A DNA stretch of 64,000 bases from Mesorhizobium intechi (GCF_002879535.1 NZ_PNOT02000169.1:37444-101443), one strand, 5' to 3'. Shown: positions 6,467-15,543, counted from the stretch's first letter. The notes: generated by a model from the sequence alone, not told the origin. Numbers and translations are program-made.

Positions 6467-9219
6467 GTCGATGACAGATCCTCCCTTTTGCGAGACTCGG
6501 CCGGGGAGTAGGTCCGCACGACGGCCGTCTCGATGAGCGGGCGGTTGGTGGCAAGATTGGGCTCTATGACAAGGTCGATGTGGTTGCCCATGATCGGAAC
6601 CACGTCCAAATGTGCCAGAGCGCTTTCCCAACCCAGGGCCCGAGGCATTCCCTCCCGACGGCATCGGAACAAGGTGCCGGCGATGGGCAGCGCCGGTTTG
6701 GGTGCCGCGAGCCACTGGAAGAACGATCGCGCCCGCAAGACTTCCTGCAGTTCCAGTTTGGTTCTGAAGCTTGTCGGGCTGAACTCTCCCTTGCCAAAGC
6801 GGTCGAGAATCCTGGCGAGATACGCCTCGCAGCGCATGGCGACGGTGATCTTGGCAAGAGCCCGGCAACCCATCCGGTGGGCGGATATGCGATTGGTGCG
6901 AATGCGATGGAATGTGCGGGTAAGTGTCTCCCAATGGTTGCTCGGCTCGTCCAGAAGGCTCGTATCGAGGATACCCAAGAACCTTACCGATCGACCGGCC
7001 GCCAGAAGCCGTGCCGCGACCTCGAACGCAACCGCGCCACCAAGTGAATGGCCGAGAAGTCGCACAGGGCCGTCAGGCTGGGCGCGGTGTATCTGCTCGA
7101 CCGCGGCGGCAGCCATGGCAGAGAGACTGCTGTGTCCGTCCAATATCGCGGCGAGGCCAGGATACCGAATGGGGTTCACCCGGGCGACCTTGCCCATGGC
7201 GGCTGCGAACGCAGCCAGGCTCGGACCATAGCCGACGGACCCTGGGAACAGGAAAAGAACCGGAGGGTGATGCTTCTTCGCGTGTCGTTCGCCCGCCTGC
7301 GCGGAGAGCACCGCCTCAACCATCTCGTCGAAGCTCATGCCGACGGTGAAGGCCTCGAGGCCGAGCTCTTGCCCTATGGCGCTCTCGATCGCCATGACGC
7401 AATGCAGCAGCTGCAGCGAATCTCCCCCTGCCTCATCCCAATTTCCCGCCGCGGCGCCCGTGTTGAGAACCTGCATCCACGCGTGCTGCACCACTTGCCT
7501 TGTATTCAGTTGGCCTCCTGCGGGGAGCGGCCGGGCAGTGGGCGGCTGGACGGCCGGCGCGGTCTTTTTCTCCGTGCGATCCATTTCGGTGAGCGTTGCC
7601 AGGTCTACCTTACCTCCCGGCAAGCGCGGAATCTCCGCGATAGTGTGCAACCGCAAGGGACGCAGCGGCGCCGGCAACGTCGTTTTGACGAGCTGACGAA
7701 GCTCCTCGGCGAAAGCAGCCCCGGCGAAGCGCTGGGCAACCGCGAATGCGATGAGTTCCTCGGCCGGCGTCACGATTGCCACGGCATCCGCCACCGAAGG
7801 GGCACAACGCAGGACCCGTTCGAGCTCGGCGGGCTCGACGCGTCGACCATTGATCTTGATCTGGCGCCCCTTGCGGCCGACGATGCGCAACAGGCCATCG
7901 TCGCCCAGCCGAACGAGGTCGCCGGTCGCAAAAACCCGCACACCGGGATCGTTCGGGTCCGGCCGCGCGGGAATGACGACGCCGTTCTCCCAATGACCAA
8001 GCAGGACATAGGGGCTTTTGATCAGAAGCTCTCCACTCTCGCCTGTCCCGACATCGTGTCCTGCTTCGTCGACAATAGCGAATGCCATCCCGGGAAGCAG
8101 CCTGCCGACGGGGATCGATGCGTCTTGCTCCGGCCAATCTTGCGGCAGGAACCATTGCGAGCCGGTGGTCTCGGTTGACGAGTAGCCGATCTGGATCAGG
8201 CACTGGTCCGAAACGGCTTTGCGCAGCAAGGCGATGTCCGTCCACGATACCTTCTCACCACCGATCCGTGCCACTCTGAGCGACTGGAAAGCGTCAACGG
8301 GGGCCTCGGTCAACAGTGCCCGAAGCAGCGCCGGCACAAGATAGGCGATCGTCACGCCTTCGGCTTGAACCCGAGCACGGACTGCGCGGAGGCCGACCGC
8401 CTCGACCTCGAGAAGGTGCAACGTGGCGCCCGTCAGCAGTGCCGTAAAGATCTCCCGGCAACCGGCAATCGTGGCAGGCCCGGTCAGCGGCAGGAAAACG
8501 TCATCCGCGTTGATATGGCACGCGTCGACATATTGCCGGACCCGCCACAGCAGGCTGCGTTGGCTGTTGACGATGCCCTTGGGGCGTCCGGTGCTACCTG
8601 ATGTGTAAAGCACCATTGCTGGCGCATCGACGGAAACCGAAGCGAGCTGTGGCTGCTGTGATGCCTGTTGACCGTTCGGCGCGACGCCAGCCGCAATATC
8701 GATCCATAGGACTTGCTGCGGCAAATCGATGAGGCGAACATTTCCAGCGCCTATGATGGCGCCGAGCCGTGCGGCATTCACAATCTCGATGATCCGAGAG
8801 CCCGGATCTCTCATGTTGAGGGGAACCGAAGGCCGCCCGGCCGCCATACTCGCCAGTAAGGCCACGGCGTACCAGGCCGAGTTGGCCTGAAGGATTCCGA
8901 CCGCCTGTCCTTCGGGAACGACGGCAGCGATTCGGTGCGCCAATGTCTCGACAGCCCGGAAAAGCTCGGAATAAGTCAGGCGATTGGCGCCGTCGTCTAT
9001 CGCGAGCTTGTCGGGATATTGCGTTGCGACGTTTCTAAGGTGATCGAAGACGGGAATGTCGGCAAAACCGGCGCCCATCCGCTGATAGGAGCGCCAGAGG
9101 GGCCCCCCTTGGTCAAGAGCATATTCGGGAATATCCGACCACCCGCGGGTCGTCGTCGGTCGACAATCCACCAGCAGATCTTCATGCACCGCTTCAGACT
9201 GCAAATACGCTGAAGACAT
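6463..9219 (-). CDS. A-T-TE synthetase 1 (adenylation, carrier, thioesterase; no condensation domain)
   Basis: A 918-residue single-module enzyme. The adenylation domain spans about 55-545, with A3 LYTSGSTGRPKG at 204-215, A5 GYSSTETTG, A7 ATGDL, A8 GRKGRQIKINGRRVEPAELE and A10 Lys537 in PGGKVD. The carrier domain is about 570-640, with AGGDSLQLL and Ser601 for phosphopantetheine. The thioesterase is about 655-900, with nucleophile motif GHSLGG at 723-728. With no condensation domain it should activate, tether and release or transfer one acid. The same architecture is known from fungal quinone synthetases and bacterial RalA. Its closest visible relative is the paralogue at 12478. It heads a translationally coupled minus-strand operon. 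Substrate cannot be read from the sequence. Confidence 0.88.
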   Translation of the reverse strand: MSSAYLQSEAVHEDLLVDCRPTTTRGWSDIPEYALDQGGPLWRSYQRMGAGFADIPVFDHLRNVATQYPDKLAIDDGANRLTYSELFRAVETLAHRIAAVVPEGQAVGILQANSAWYAVALLASMAAGRPSVPLNMRDPGSRIIEIVNAARLGAIIGAGNVRLIDLPQQVLWIDIAAGVAPNGQQASQQPQLASVSVDAPAMVLYTSGSTGRPKGIVNSQRSLLWRVRQYVDACHINADDVFLPLTGPATIAGCREIFTALLTGATLHLLEVEAVGLRAVRARVQAEGVTIAYLVPALLRALLTEAPVDAFQSLRVARIGGEKVSWTDIALLRKAVSDQCLIQIGYSSTETTGSQWFLPQDWPEQDASIPVGRLLPGMAFAIVDEAGHDVGTGESGELLIKSPYVLLGHWENGVVIPARPDPNDPGVRVFATGDLVRLGDDGLLRIVGRKGRQIKINGRRVEPAELERVLRCAPSVADAVAIVTPAEELIAFAVAQRFAGAAFAEELRQLVKTTLPAPLRPLRLHTIAEIPRLPGGKVDLATLTEMDRTEKKTAPAVQPPTARPLPAGGQLNTRQVVQHAWMQVLNTGAAAGNWDEAGGDSLQLLHCVMAIESAIGQELGLEAFTVGMSFDEMVEAVLSAQAGERHAKKHHPPVLFLFPGSVGYGPSLAAFAAAMGKVARVNPIRYPGLAAILDGHSSLSAMAAAAVEQIHRAQPDGPVRLLGHSLGGAVAFEVAARLLAAGRSVRFLGILDTSLLDEPSNHWETLTRTFHRIRTNRISAHRMGCRALAKITVAMRCEAYLARILDRFGKGEFSPTSFRTKLELQEVLRARSFFQWLAAPKPALPIAGTLFRCRREGMPRALGWESALAHLDVVPIMGNHIDLVIEPNLATNRPLIETAVVRTYSPAESRKREDLSST

Positions 9220-9535
9220 TCAGGGCCCCACCAAGCTGAACGTCGACCATCACTCGCCATCGAAATCTTTTCATCAATCATTCGGATGATGCCTCGATCT
9301 CGATCAGACAGCGCTTTCCCGCCGGCGGCCTCGAGGAAGCTGTCCAATTCCCCTTCAGTAACGGCCGGTCCGCCCGAAGGTCCCCGATCTTGAGACGCTT
9401 GCCAAGGGCCAATGCCGCGTGCCTCCGGCATATATGAAAGGTCATTCGAATGAACGTTGGTGTGGCTCGTAATCCGGCTAAGCTTTGATAAGCAGGCGCA
9501 TGACGGCTTGCTCGGAGACATTTGGGTATTGCGTG
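9220..9535. other. 316-bp divergent intergenic region with two related palindromes
   Basis: This is the space between the start of A-T-TE synthetase 1 (minus) and the P-loop kinase (plus), so it should hold both promoters. It contains the perfect 12-bp palindrome TCATTCGAATGA at 9442-9453 and a near-match, ATCATTCGGATGAT, at 9277-9290. No credible gene is present; minus-strand frames here lack domains. Confidence 0.55.
9442..9453. promoter_or_regulatory. Candidate operator palindrome TCATTCGAATGA
   Basis: A perfect 12-bp dyad about 80 bp before the kinase start and about 220 bp before the divergent synthetase start. A similar imperfect dyad is at 9277-9290, and CATTCGAATG recurs at 31438-31447 upstream of the nucleotidyltransferase operon. 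Recurrence in promoter regions of one locus fits a shared regulator, but chance cannot be excluded. Confidence 0.35.
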
Positions 9536-10261
9536 ATGATCATCGAGTTGTTTGGACCGCCCGGTGCAGGCAAGACCACACTTCTTCGCGGCCTCTGCCA
9601 GGGGATGGCGAAACACGGCATCAACGTGAAGACAGTGAACGGCTACCGCCTGATTGAATATGGGTCGGCCCAGGACGATGGTCCGGAAGTTCGCCATGGC
9701 ATTGGGCGCATTGGCAAAAAGATTGCCACCTCCGGCCCGGTCTTGCTGTCGACCCTGCCGAAGGATGGTGTCGCGGCGCGGCTTCTGGCGTCAATCCCAC
9801 TACGAAGCCGCACATGGTCATGGCGCATGAAGGTCGATATCGCCCTGCTGTGCGAGTCGTGGCGTCAAGCGCAGCAATCGGAAGGCTATTTTATTTTCGA
9901 GGAGGGCCTGGTCCAGGCTTTATGCGCGCTGGTTGTGCTGGCGCGAACTCCAAGCATCGACGCGGTTCGTGACTGCCTGGCGTTCATGCCGCGACCAGAC
10001 CTCCTTATCCAGCTCGATGCGCCGCAGGAAACATTGCGCCGCCGTCTCATGGATCGGCATGCGCAGCAACCGCTCCTGGAGGTCCTCCTGTTTGAACTCG
10101 GCGTGGAAAGAGGCTTGAGGCAGGCCGATATCTCAAGGGAGATCGGCAAATGCTTGCGTCAGGACGGATGGCCCCTGATGCAAGTCAACGGTGCTGAACC
10201 TCACGACCTCGACAAGGTCATCGGGCAAGTCTTGAAAGAGCACGAGACCGTCCCCGGCTGA
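9536..10261 (+). CDS. P-loop kinase-like NTPase, stand-alone paralogue of the kinase domain at 22304
   Basis: A 241-residue protein starting MIIELFGPPGAGKTT, with Walker A GPPGAGKT at residues 7-14. A second conserved strand, YFIFEEGLVQAL, fits a Walker B/DR-like position. A C-terminal LLIQLDAPQETLRRRLMDRH segment resembles the substrate-specificity and LID elements of small nucleotide or sugar kinases. The ATG at 9536 is preferred because it reproduces the N-terminus of the paralogue; a GTG lies one codon upstream. The substrate is not identifiable; possibilities in this locus include a sugar, a lipid or a small metabolite. Convergent with the DUF768 gene. Confidence 0.72.
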   Translation: MIIELFGPPGAGKTTLLRGLCQGMAKHGINVKTVNGYRLIEYGSAQDDGPEVRHGIGRIGKKIATSGPVLLSTLPKDGVAARLLASIPLRSRTWSWRMKVDIALLCESWRQAQQSEGYFIFEEGLVQALCALVVLARTPSIDAVRDCLAFMPRPDLLIQLDAPQETLRRRLMDRHAQQPLLEVLLFELGVERGLRQADISREIGKCLRQDGWPLMQVNGAEPHDLDKVIGQVLKEHETVPG

Positions 10262-10398
10262 CCAAGGCGACAAAAGCCAACCATTGGATTGGCTGGCGAT
10301 CAAGGACTTGGTGGCGCTCTCTTCGGCGAGGCGGGTAGGCGGGTCGACCATGGACCCGTACGGCGTCGCCAACGCGACCGGCCGCGCGGTCATCGCAA

Positions 10399-10611
10399 TC
10401 ATGTCGTATCGCGTTGGTCGAGCACTTCAAGCATGGTGGTCAACATGCTTCCGACTTCTTCCGAGATTTCCTCGGGGCGAATTCCCGCCTTGATGGCGTC
10501 CGCCGTCACCTGGTCGGCGAGTTTTGCCGCAAGGGTCGGATCGGATTGCGAATAGGGTGGCACATTATCCTCCACCCATTTCTGTAGAAATTCGATGCCC
10601 CGAGCGCTCAT
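10399..10611 (-). CDS. DUF768-type small protein
   Basis: A 70-residue protein beginning MSARGIEFLQKWVEDNVP and carrying a C-terminal GIRPEEISEE stretch. This pattern is typical of the small DUF768 family that is abundant in Mesorhizobium genomes. Function is unknown. It has no signal peptide or membrane segment and looks helical and acidic. It lies downstream of the RTX gene terminator, so it is probably transcribed separately. Its main value here is as a taxonomic hint. Confidence 0.75.
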   Translation of the reverse strand: MSARGIEFLQKWVEDNVPPYSQSDPTLAAKLADQVTADAIKAGIRPEEISEEVGSMLTTMLEVLDQRDTT

Positions 10612-10665
10612 GGCGGATTAATGCGGGTTGGAGCGATTTCGTTCCGCCGAGATATGTTCAAGAAA

Positions 10666-10696
10666 ACGTCAGACCCTGGTGATCCGGGTCTGACGT
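10666..10696 (-). terminator. Rho-independent terminator of the RTX gene
   Basis: A perfect 11-bp inverted repeat, ACGTCAGACCC / GGGTCTGACGT, with a 9-base loop lies 11 bp past the RTX stop codon. Read on the minus strand, the stem is followed directly by TTTTCTT, the expected U-tract. It separates the RTX gene from the DUF768 gene. Confidence 0.88.
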
Positions 10697-10706
10697 TCCC
10701 CAAGGC

Positions 10707-12176
10707 TCACGCTACGATGAACGACGACGCATTCAAAGACAGATGCGGAGAAAGAGTGGCGAACTGGATCTGATGCGCGCCACCCACGCCATCGCTGTCG
10801 AAAGACAGGGCGCCGGTCGAACTGTTGTAGATGATGTGGTCGCCGCTGTCGTGCGCACCCCTGCCCTCGTGGAATGCCGAGGTTGGAAGGGCGCCCGCTT
10901 GAAGGCCCGTGAACACGCTGTGGTCGAGCACGATCTTGTCCTGAGCCACGTTAAAATCGGTGATCTTGTCGACATTGCCGGTCTTGAGGGCGGCATTGAA
11001 GAAAAAGAAGTCCTTGCCCCCATTTCCCGTCAGCACGTCTTTCCCGCCACCGCCGTTGATGACGTTGCTGCCGGCGTTGCCGTCTATGGTTTGGGAGAAC
11101 TCGTTTCCCTTGAGGTTCATGGTCGTAGTGCCGGACCTGCTCGTGATGGCGAGGTGCTCGATCTCCGAGCCGGCCGTCAGCGCGTAACTCACCGATGCCA
11201 GCACAGTATCGTTGCCGCCGCCCAACAGTTCCACCACCTTGTCGCCGACGTTGTTGACATAGTAGGTGTCATTGTAGCCGCCACCGATCATCGTGTCGGC
11301 GCCGGTGGTGCCGTGAAGCACATCCGCGCCGCCCGTGCCGTAGAAAGTGTGATCGCTGCTCGAAGGCACGGGACTGGGCGGGGGCACCGTGCTGGTGGGC
11401 GGAGTCGTTTCACCGGTCGAAGGCACGCTGGTGGTGCTCAGATTGTGCTGAAGGAAGAGGGCCTGCAGCGCCGGCGAGTCGCCAAGCGCGGTGTCACCCT
11501 GTTGAGAGCCCCACGCATAGGCGTAGTCGAAGGCGGGCGATGGCGCTACCTTGGCCCAGTGGTCCAGCATGGTCTGCTCCTGGGCGACGCTGGGAAGAAC
11601 ATATTGGCCGCCCGTATCGGTGGTGAAATTGCCGCCGCCGAACGTCTGGTAAACCGGAACGATCTGGCTGAGCGGCACGCCCGAGGCGACCGCCGCGGCC
11701 ACGGTCCTGTCGATCATGTTGTAGTCGACCGTGCTCGTGCCGGTACGCACCGGGTAGGGATCCACGCCGTAATAGTCGATATGCGTGTTGGCGGGATTGA
11801 AGGTGTTTGAAAAATCGGGATTAGCCGAAGACCCCATGTTCATCATGGTGATGAAGGTCTTGGCGCCGGGCAGGTGGGTATGGATCCAGTCGGATTCCGC
11901 CTTCAGATTGTCGGCCGTGGCAAAGGTTCCCCATTTGCCCGTGGGATCGGGCTCGTCGACGAGGAAGAAGCCGAACACCTTCGGATTGCCGATAAAGGGC
12001 GTCACTTTGTCAATGAATGACGAGGTTGCGCCATTGGCTTCATTGAGCCAGACCAGACCTTTCGTGCCAGCCGGCAAGGCGTTGAGTTCGTCCACGGATG
12101 AAACGTCGACAAGATTGAACCCGGCGGTTGCGACCTCGGAGGCCGACCCACCCGAGGCATAGTGGAGGGTTGTCAT
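10707..12176 (-). CDS. Secreted RTX calcium-binding protein with an N-terminal glycoside-hydrolase-like domain
   Basis: A 489-residue protein with no N-terminal signal peptide. Residues 1 to about 245 read like a (beta/alpha)-barrel hydrolase: FFLVDEPDP with Glu75, then YYGVDPYPV and DYAYAWGS, the spacing seen in clan-A-like glycosidases. A Pro/Ser/Thr-rich linker follows (about 250-280). Degenerate RTX nonapeptides come next (GTGGADVLHG, GTTGADTMIGGG, GGGGKDVLTGNGGKD), and a serralysin-type C-terminus with YNSSTGALSFDSDGVG. Such proteins leave the cell through type I secretion, and a matching ABC transporter and adaptor are at 39106-42230. A polysaccharide-trimming role, like Rhizobium PlyA or Sinorhizobium ExsH, is likely but inferred. 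AAGGAT precedes the ATG. Confidence 0.8.
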   Translation of the reverse strand: MTTLHYASGGSASEVATAGFNLVDVSSVDELNALPAGTKGLVWLNEANGATSSFIDKVTPFIGNPKVFGFFLVDEPDPTGKWGTFATADNLKAESDWIHTHLPGAKTFITMMNMGSSANPDFSNTFNPANTHIDYYGVDPYPVRTGTSTVDYNMIDRTVAAAVASGVPLSQIVPVYQTFGGGNFTTDTGGQYVLPSVAQEQTMLDHWAKVAPSPAFDYAYAWGSQQGDTALGDSPALQALFLQHNLSTTSVPSTGETTPPTSTVPPPSPVPSSSDHTFYGTGGADVLHGTTGADTMIGGGYNDTYYVNNVGDKVVELLGGGNDTVLASVSYALTAGSEIEHLAITSRSGTTTMNLKGNEFSQTIDGNAGSNVINGGGGKDVLTGNGGKDFFFFNAALKTGNVDKITDFNVAQDKIVLDHSVFTGLQAGALPTSAFHEGRGAHDSGDHIIYNSSTGALSFDSDGVGGAHQIQFATLSPHLSLNASSFIVA

Positions 12177-12477
12177 GCAAATATCCTTCGTCCGATTCGG
12201 TGGCGCCCCATGCCTGCCTATTGGAAAGGATATATTAGGGCCAAATCAAATACCGGCGCCCATTGATAGAATCGTTGATCATGGCAAGGAAAGCCTATGC
12301 GACCGGAAGGCTGCCCTGGTCCTGGTACTTGTTGATTGTTTAGGGATATTTCAGCGCGGCGACGCAGGATCGGGCTGTTCTCGTTACAGCCGCAGCGCCA
12401 GCCGATTTGTTGTGGATCCGTCAGCAAGACACACGAGCGTCGTGTCTCGATTCAGCCTCCGGATGCGCGAATCACCA
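12177..12477. other. 301-bp intergenic region, promoter of the RTX gene
   Basis: It lies between the RTX start and the end of A-T-TE synthetase 2, both on the minus strand. It includes a locally AT-rich patch around 12225-12255 (GGATATATTAGGGCCAAATC) that could contribute to the RTX promoter. No coding frame looks real and no clear terminator hairpin for the upstream synthetase was found. Confidence 0.4.
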
Positions 12478-15249
12478 CTATGCGCCGCTCACCGCAAAGG
12501 CTCTCTCTATCAGCGGACGGTTGTGGCTGAGATAAGGTTCGACGAGCATGTCCAGGTGCCCGCCGACGATCGGAACTATGTTCAGGCCGGTGACGAATGC
12601 GCTCCAGCCAAGGTCCGACGGAACGCCTGTGCGCCTGCATCGAAACAGGGTGGCGGTAATCGGCAATGTGGGCTTCGGTTGCGCGAGCCACTGGCCAAAT
12701 GCGCGCATTCGCAGGACTTCTTCGAGCTCAAGGCGCAAGATGAATCGTGTTCTGGCGAAGCTCCTCCATTTCAGCCAGTCGATCCCCCTCGCAAGCACAG
12801 CCTCGGCGCCAAATTGGGCAAACAGTTTTGCCAGGGCCCGCAAAATCATGCGATCCACCGTCACTCGATGCGTGCGGATGCGCTGGGCGGTGCGTGCCAG
12901 TCTTTCACGATAGTTGTGCTGTCCAGGCCCGATATTGGTGTCGAGGATTCCCAGGAACGTGACCGACCGACCGGCGGCAACAAGTTTGGCGGCAACCTCG
13001 AAGGCGACGCCGCCGCCAAGCGAATAGCCGATCAGCTTCACATTGCCATCGGGCTGGGCCTGGCTGATCTGGTCGACAACCGCATCCACCATCCTCGGTA
13101 TCGTGCCATGTCCCTTCAGCAGATCGTTCAGATCCCCGTAGCGTACGGCAACAACCCTGGCGACATTGCCGATCTCGGCACCGAAGGCCGCCAGACTCGG
13201 ACCGTAGCCGATCGATCCGGGCACGATGAACAAAACGGGTCTCGGGTCGGAAGCCTCGACAAGCGAGCTGCTTGTGACTTGCCCTGGAGACGCTGCCCGG
13301 ACGACATCGGCAAAACTCATCCCGACCGTGAACGCGTCCAGGTTGAGTTCCCGCCCCAGGGCGGTCTCCAGTTCCATGACGAATTGCAGCAATTTCAATG
13401 AATCGCCGCCGGCATCGTCCCAGCGGCTGCCAACTGCCCTTTTACCCGGGAGAATCCTCTCCCATACGGCCGCCGCGGTGCCTTCGATATCAAGCGGGTT
13501 TGCCGTCTCCCGGGCCATGGGCGTGTTCTGGGCGTCTTGCGGGTTCAGTGCGCGATCCAGTTCCCGCAGCTTGACACCGTCGACCTTGCCGCCTTTGAGC
13601 CGCGGTATCTCGGCAACACTGTGCAGGCGCGTCGGGTGAACCGCCGGCGGCAGGGCCGTCCTGATCAGGTCGCGCAATTCGGCGATGAACTCGCTTCCGC
13701 CAGGTCCGGCGGGGACGGCGAAGGCCACCAGTTCGTTCGAGTCCGTCACCACCGCAACGGCATCATCCACCTGAGGCGCCCGGCGCAGGACGAGTTCCAG
13801 TTCGGCAGGTTCGACCCGCCTTCCGTTTATTTTGATCTGGCGTCCCTTTCGTCCGACGATCCACATCATTCCCGTGTCGTCGACCTTGACCAGATCACCC
13901 GTTGCGAAGGTTCGAAGCAGGGGATTGCCGGAGTTCGCCTGAAGAGGGACGTTTTCCCCATCCGCCCAGTAGCCAAGCGTGGTGTAGTTGCTTCTGATCA
14001 GCAACTCTCCTTCATCGCCCGCGGCGACCTCGCATGCATTGTCATCCACGATGGCGTATTCGATGCCGGGCAGCACGAAGCCAACCGGGACCGTTGCGCC
14101 GCGTTCCTGATAGCCCTTCGGCAAGAACCATTGCGTGCCCGTCGTTTCCGTGGACGAATAGCTGATCTGGACAAGGCAGGACTCGGGAACGCTGGCGCGC
14201 AGCCGATCGATATCGGACCACAGAATCTTTTCTCCGCCGACCCGCACGATCCGCAAGGAAGAGAATGTGTTGGGCGCAGAACCATTCATCAACACACGCA
14301 GCAGCGCCGGCACGAGATAGACGACAGTCACCTGCCATTTCTCGAAATTGTCGCGAGCGGCGCGAATACCGGCGCTCTCTATATCCGAGAGGTACAATGT
14401 GGCGCCGCACAGCATCGGGGTCATCATTTCGCGGCATCCCGCGATCGTCGCCGGCCCGGTCAGCGGCATGAACACGTCGTCGGGGCCGAAATGGCAGGCA
14501 TCCACGTATTGTTGAACGCGTTGGAGGATCGCCCGCTGGCTGTTCACGACGCCTTTCGGCGCCCCGGTGCTGCCTGACGTGTACAGAACGATTGCCGGAG
14601 CATCGACCGGCACTTCGGACGGCAACGCCGATAGGCCGCCACCCGGCGTTGCGGCCGTGCAACTTGCCGCGTCGATCCATTCAACCGATGGGGCATCCGG
14701 CCAGCCTGCCGGCTTGCCCGGCCCTGGCTTGATGATCGCGGCCAGCCGCGCGCTGGTGGAGATTGCCGCGAGGCGCTGAAATGGATCCCGGGGGTTCAAT
14801 GGCACGGCGGGCCTGCCGGCCCGCATGGCGGCGAGCATGGCCACCGGATACCAGAGGGTATTTCCGACTAGAATCCCCACCGCCTTGCCTGGTGGGGTCG
14901 AGCCGGCAATTGCACCCGCCAGGTTTTGGACTGCGTTGAGCAGTTCCGAAAAGCTGAGGCACGTAGAGCCGTCACTGATCGCGATCTTGTCCGGGTATCT
15001 TTCGACGACCCGCTCCAGATGAGAGAACGCCGATTTTTCGGAGAAGTCTTCGCCCATCCGCGGGAACGCACGGGTGGTTGGTCCATCCATGTCCAGAGGG
15101 CGGGTGGAGGCCTGTTTCCATGTGAAGCCGTCTGGAGGGCTGGTGTTGCGAGTTATCACAACATCTTGATCCGTTGTCGGTCCGCCAACGGATGGCAAGG
15201 CACGTCGAAAACGGCTTTCTAAACGCGGGTAGCCCGACGTCTCCAACAC
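12478..15249 (-). CDS. A-T-TE synthetase 2 (adenylation, carrier, thioesterase), paralogue of synthetase 1
   Basis: A 923-residue protein colinear with the 6463-9219 enzyme and strongly similar throughout. It has A3 LYTSGSTGAPKG at about 222-233, A5 YSSTETTG, A7 FATGDLVK, A8 GRKGRQIKINGRRVEPAELE, A10 GGKVD, carrier motif AGGDSLKLL with Ser617, and thioesterase nucleophile motif GYSLGG at 741-746. The start is uncertain: the GTG at 15249 has AAGGGGG just before it, but the N-terminus is about 17 residues longer than in synthetase 1. Near-identical A8 loops with differing pocket stretches suggest related but not identical substrates. It is transcribed divergently from the glycosyltransferase operon. 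Confidence 0.86.
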   Translation of the reverse strand: MLETSGYPRLESRFRRALPSVGGPTTDQDVVITRNTSPPDGFTWKQASTRPLDMDGPTTRAFPRMGEDFSEKSAFSHLERVVERYPDKIAISDGSTCLSFSELLNAVQNLAGAIAGSTPPGKAVGILVGNTLWYPVAMLAAMRAGRPAVPLNPRDPFQRLAAISTSARLAAIIKPGPGKPAGWPDAPSVEWIDAASCTAATPGGGLSALPSEVPVDAPAIVLYTSGSTGAPKGVVNSQRAILQRVQQYVDACHFGPDDVFMPLTGPATIAGCREMMTPMLCGATLYLSDIESAGIRAARDNFEKWQVTVVYLVPALLRVLMNGSAPNTFSSLRIVRVGGEKILWSDIDRLRASVPESCLVQISYSSTETTGTQWFLPKGYQERGATVPVGFVLPGIEYAIVDDNACEVAAGDEGELLIRSNYTTLGYWADGENVPLQANSGNPLLRTFATGDLVKVDDTGMMWIVGRKGRQIKINGRRVEPAELELVLRRAPQVDDAVAVVTDSNELVAFAVPAGPGGSEFIAELRDLIRTALPPAVHPTRLHSVAEIPRLKGGKVDGVKLRELDRALNPQDAQNTPMARETANPLDIEGTAAAVWERILPGKRAVGSRWDDAGGDSLKLLQFVMELETALGRELNLDAFTVGMSFADVVRAASPGQVTSSSLVEASDPRPVLFIVPGSIGYGPSLAAFGAEIGNVARVVAVRYGDLNDLLKGHGTIPRMVDAVVDQISQAQPDGNVKLIGYSLGGGVAFEVAAKLVAAGRSVTFLGILDTNIGPGQHNYRERLARTAQRIRTHRVTVDRMILRALAKLFAQFGAEAVLARGIDWLKWRSFARTRFILRLELEEVLRMRAFGQWLAQPKPTLPITATLFRCRRTGVPSDLGWSAFVTGLNIVPIVGGHLDMLVEPYLSHNRPLIERAFAVSGA

Positions 15250-15543
15250 AGCCCCCTTGTCTTGCTGATTGGCTTTGCCGTGTCGTACGCGACCATGCCG
15301 GCCATGGCATCGTTAGAACGAATGAGTACCCGCTCAACTCATCGACCCGACAGCGGTCGCCACGGCATCGCCGCATCGCCCAATTCCTTGCTTCATTCAA
15401 ACAGACGAGGACAACGCGCAAGCCTGCTCCTAGCGTGAGGCTGGGTGTTGTGCGTACTGGGGCGATGAAGCCGGGCCGTGAACAGATCACAGGGCCAACG
15501 GCTTTGCGCGGTTGGGATTCTGCCGGCATCCAGGAGGGACAGG

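Noticed and set aside
12175..13401. 408-codon plus-strand open frame
   Set aside because: It is antisense to the C-terminal half of A-T-TE synthetase 2, whose minus-strand motifs are unambiguous.
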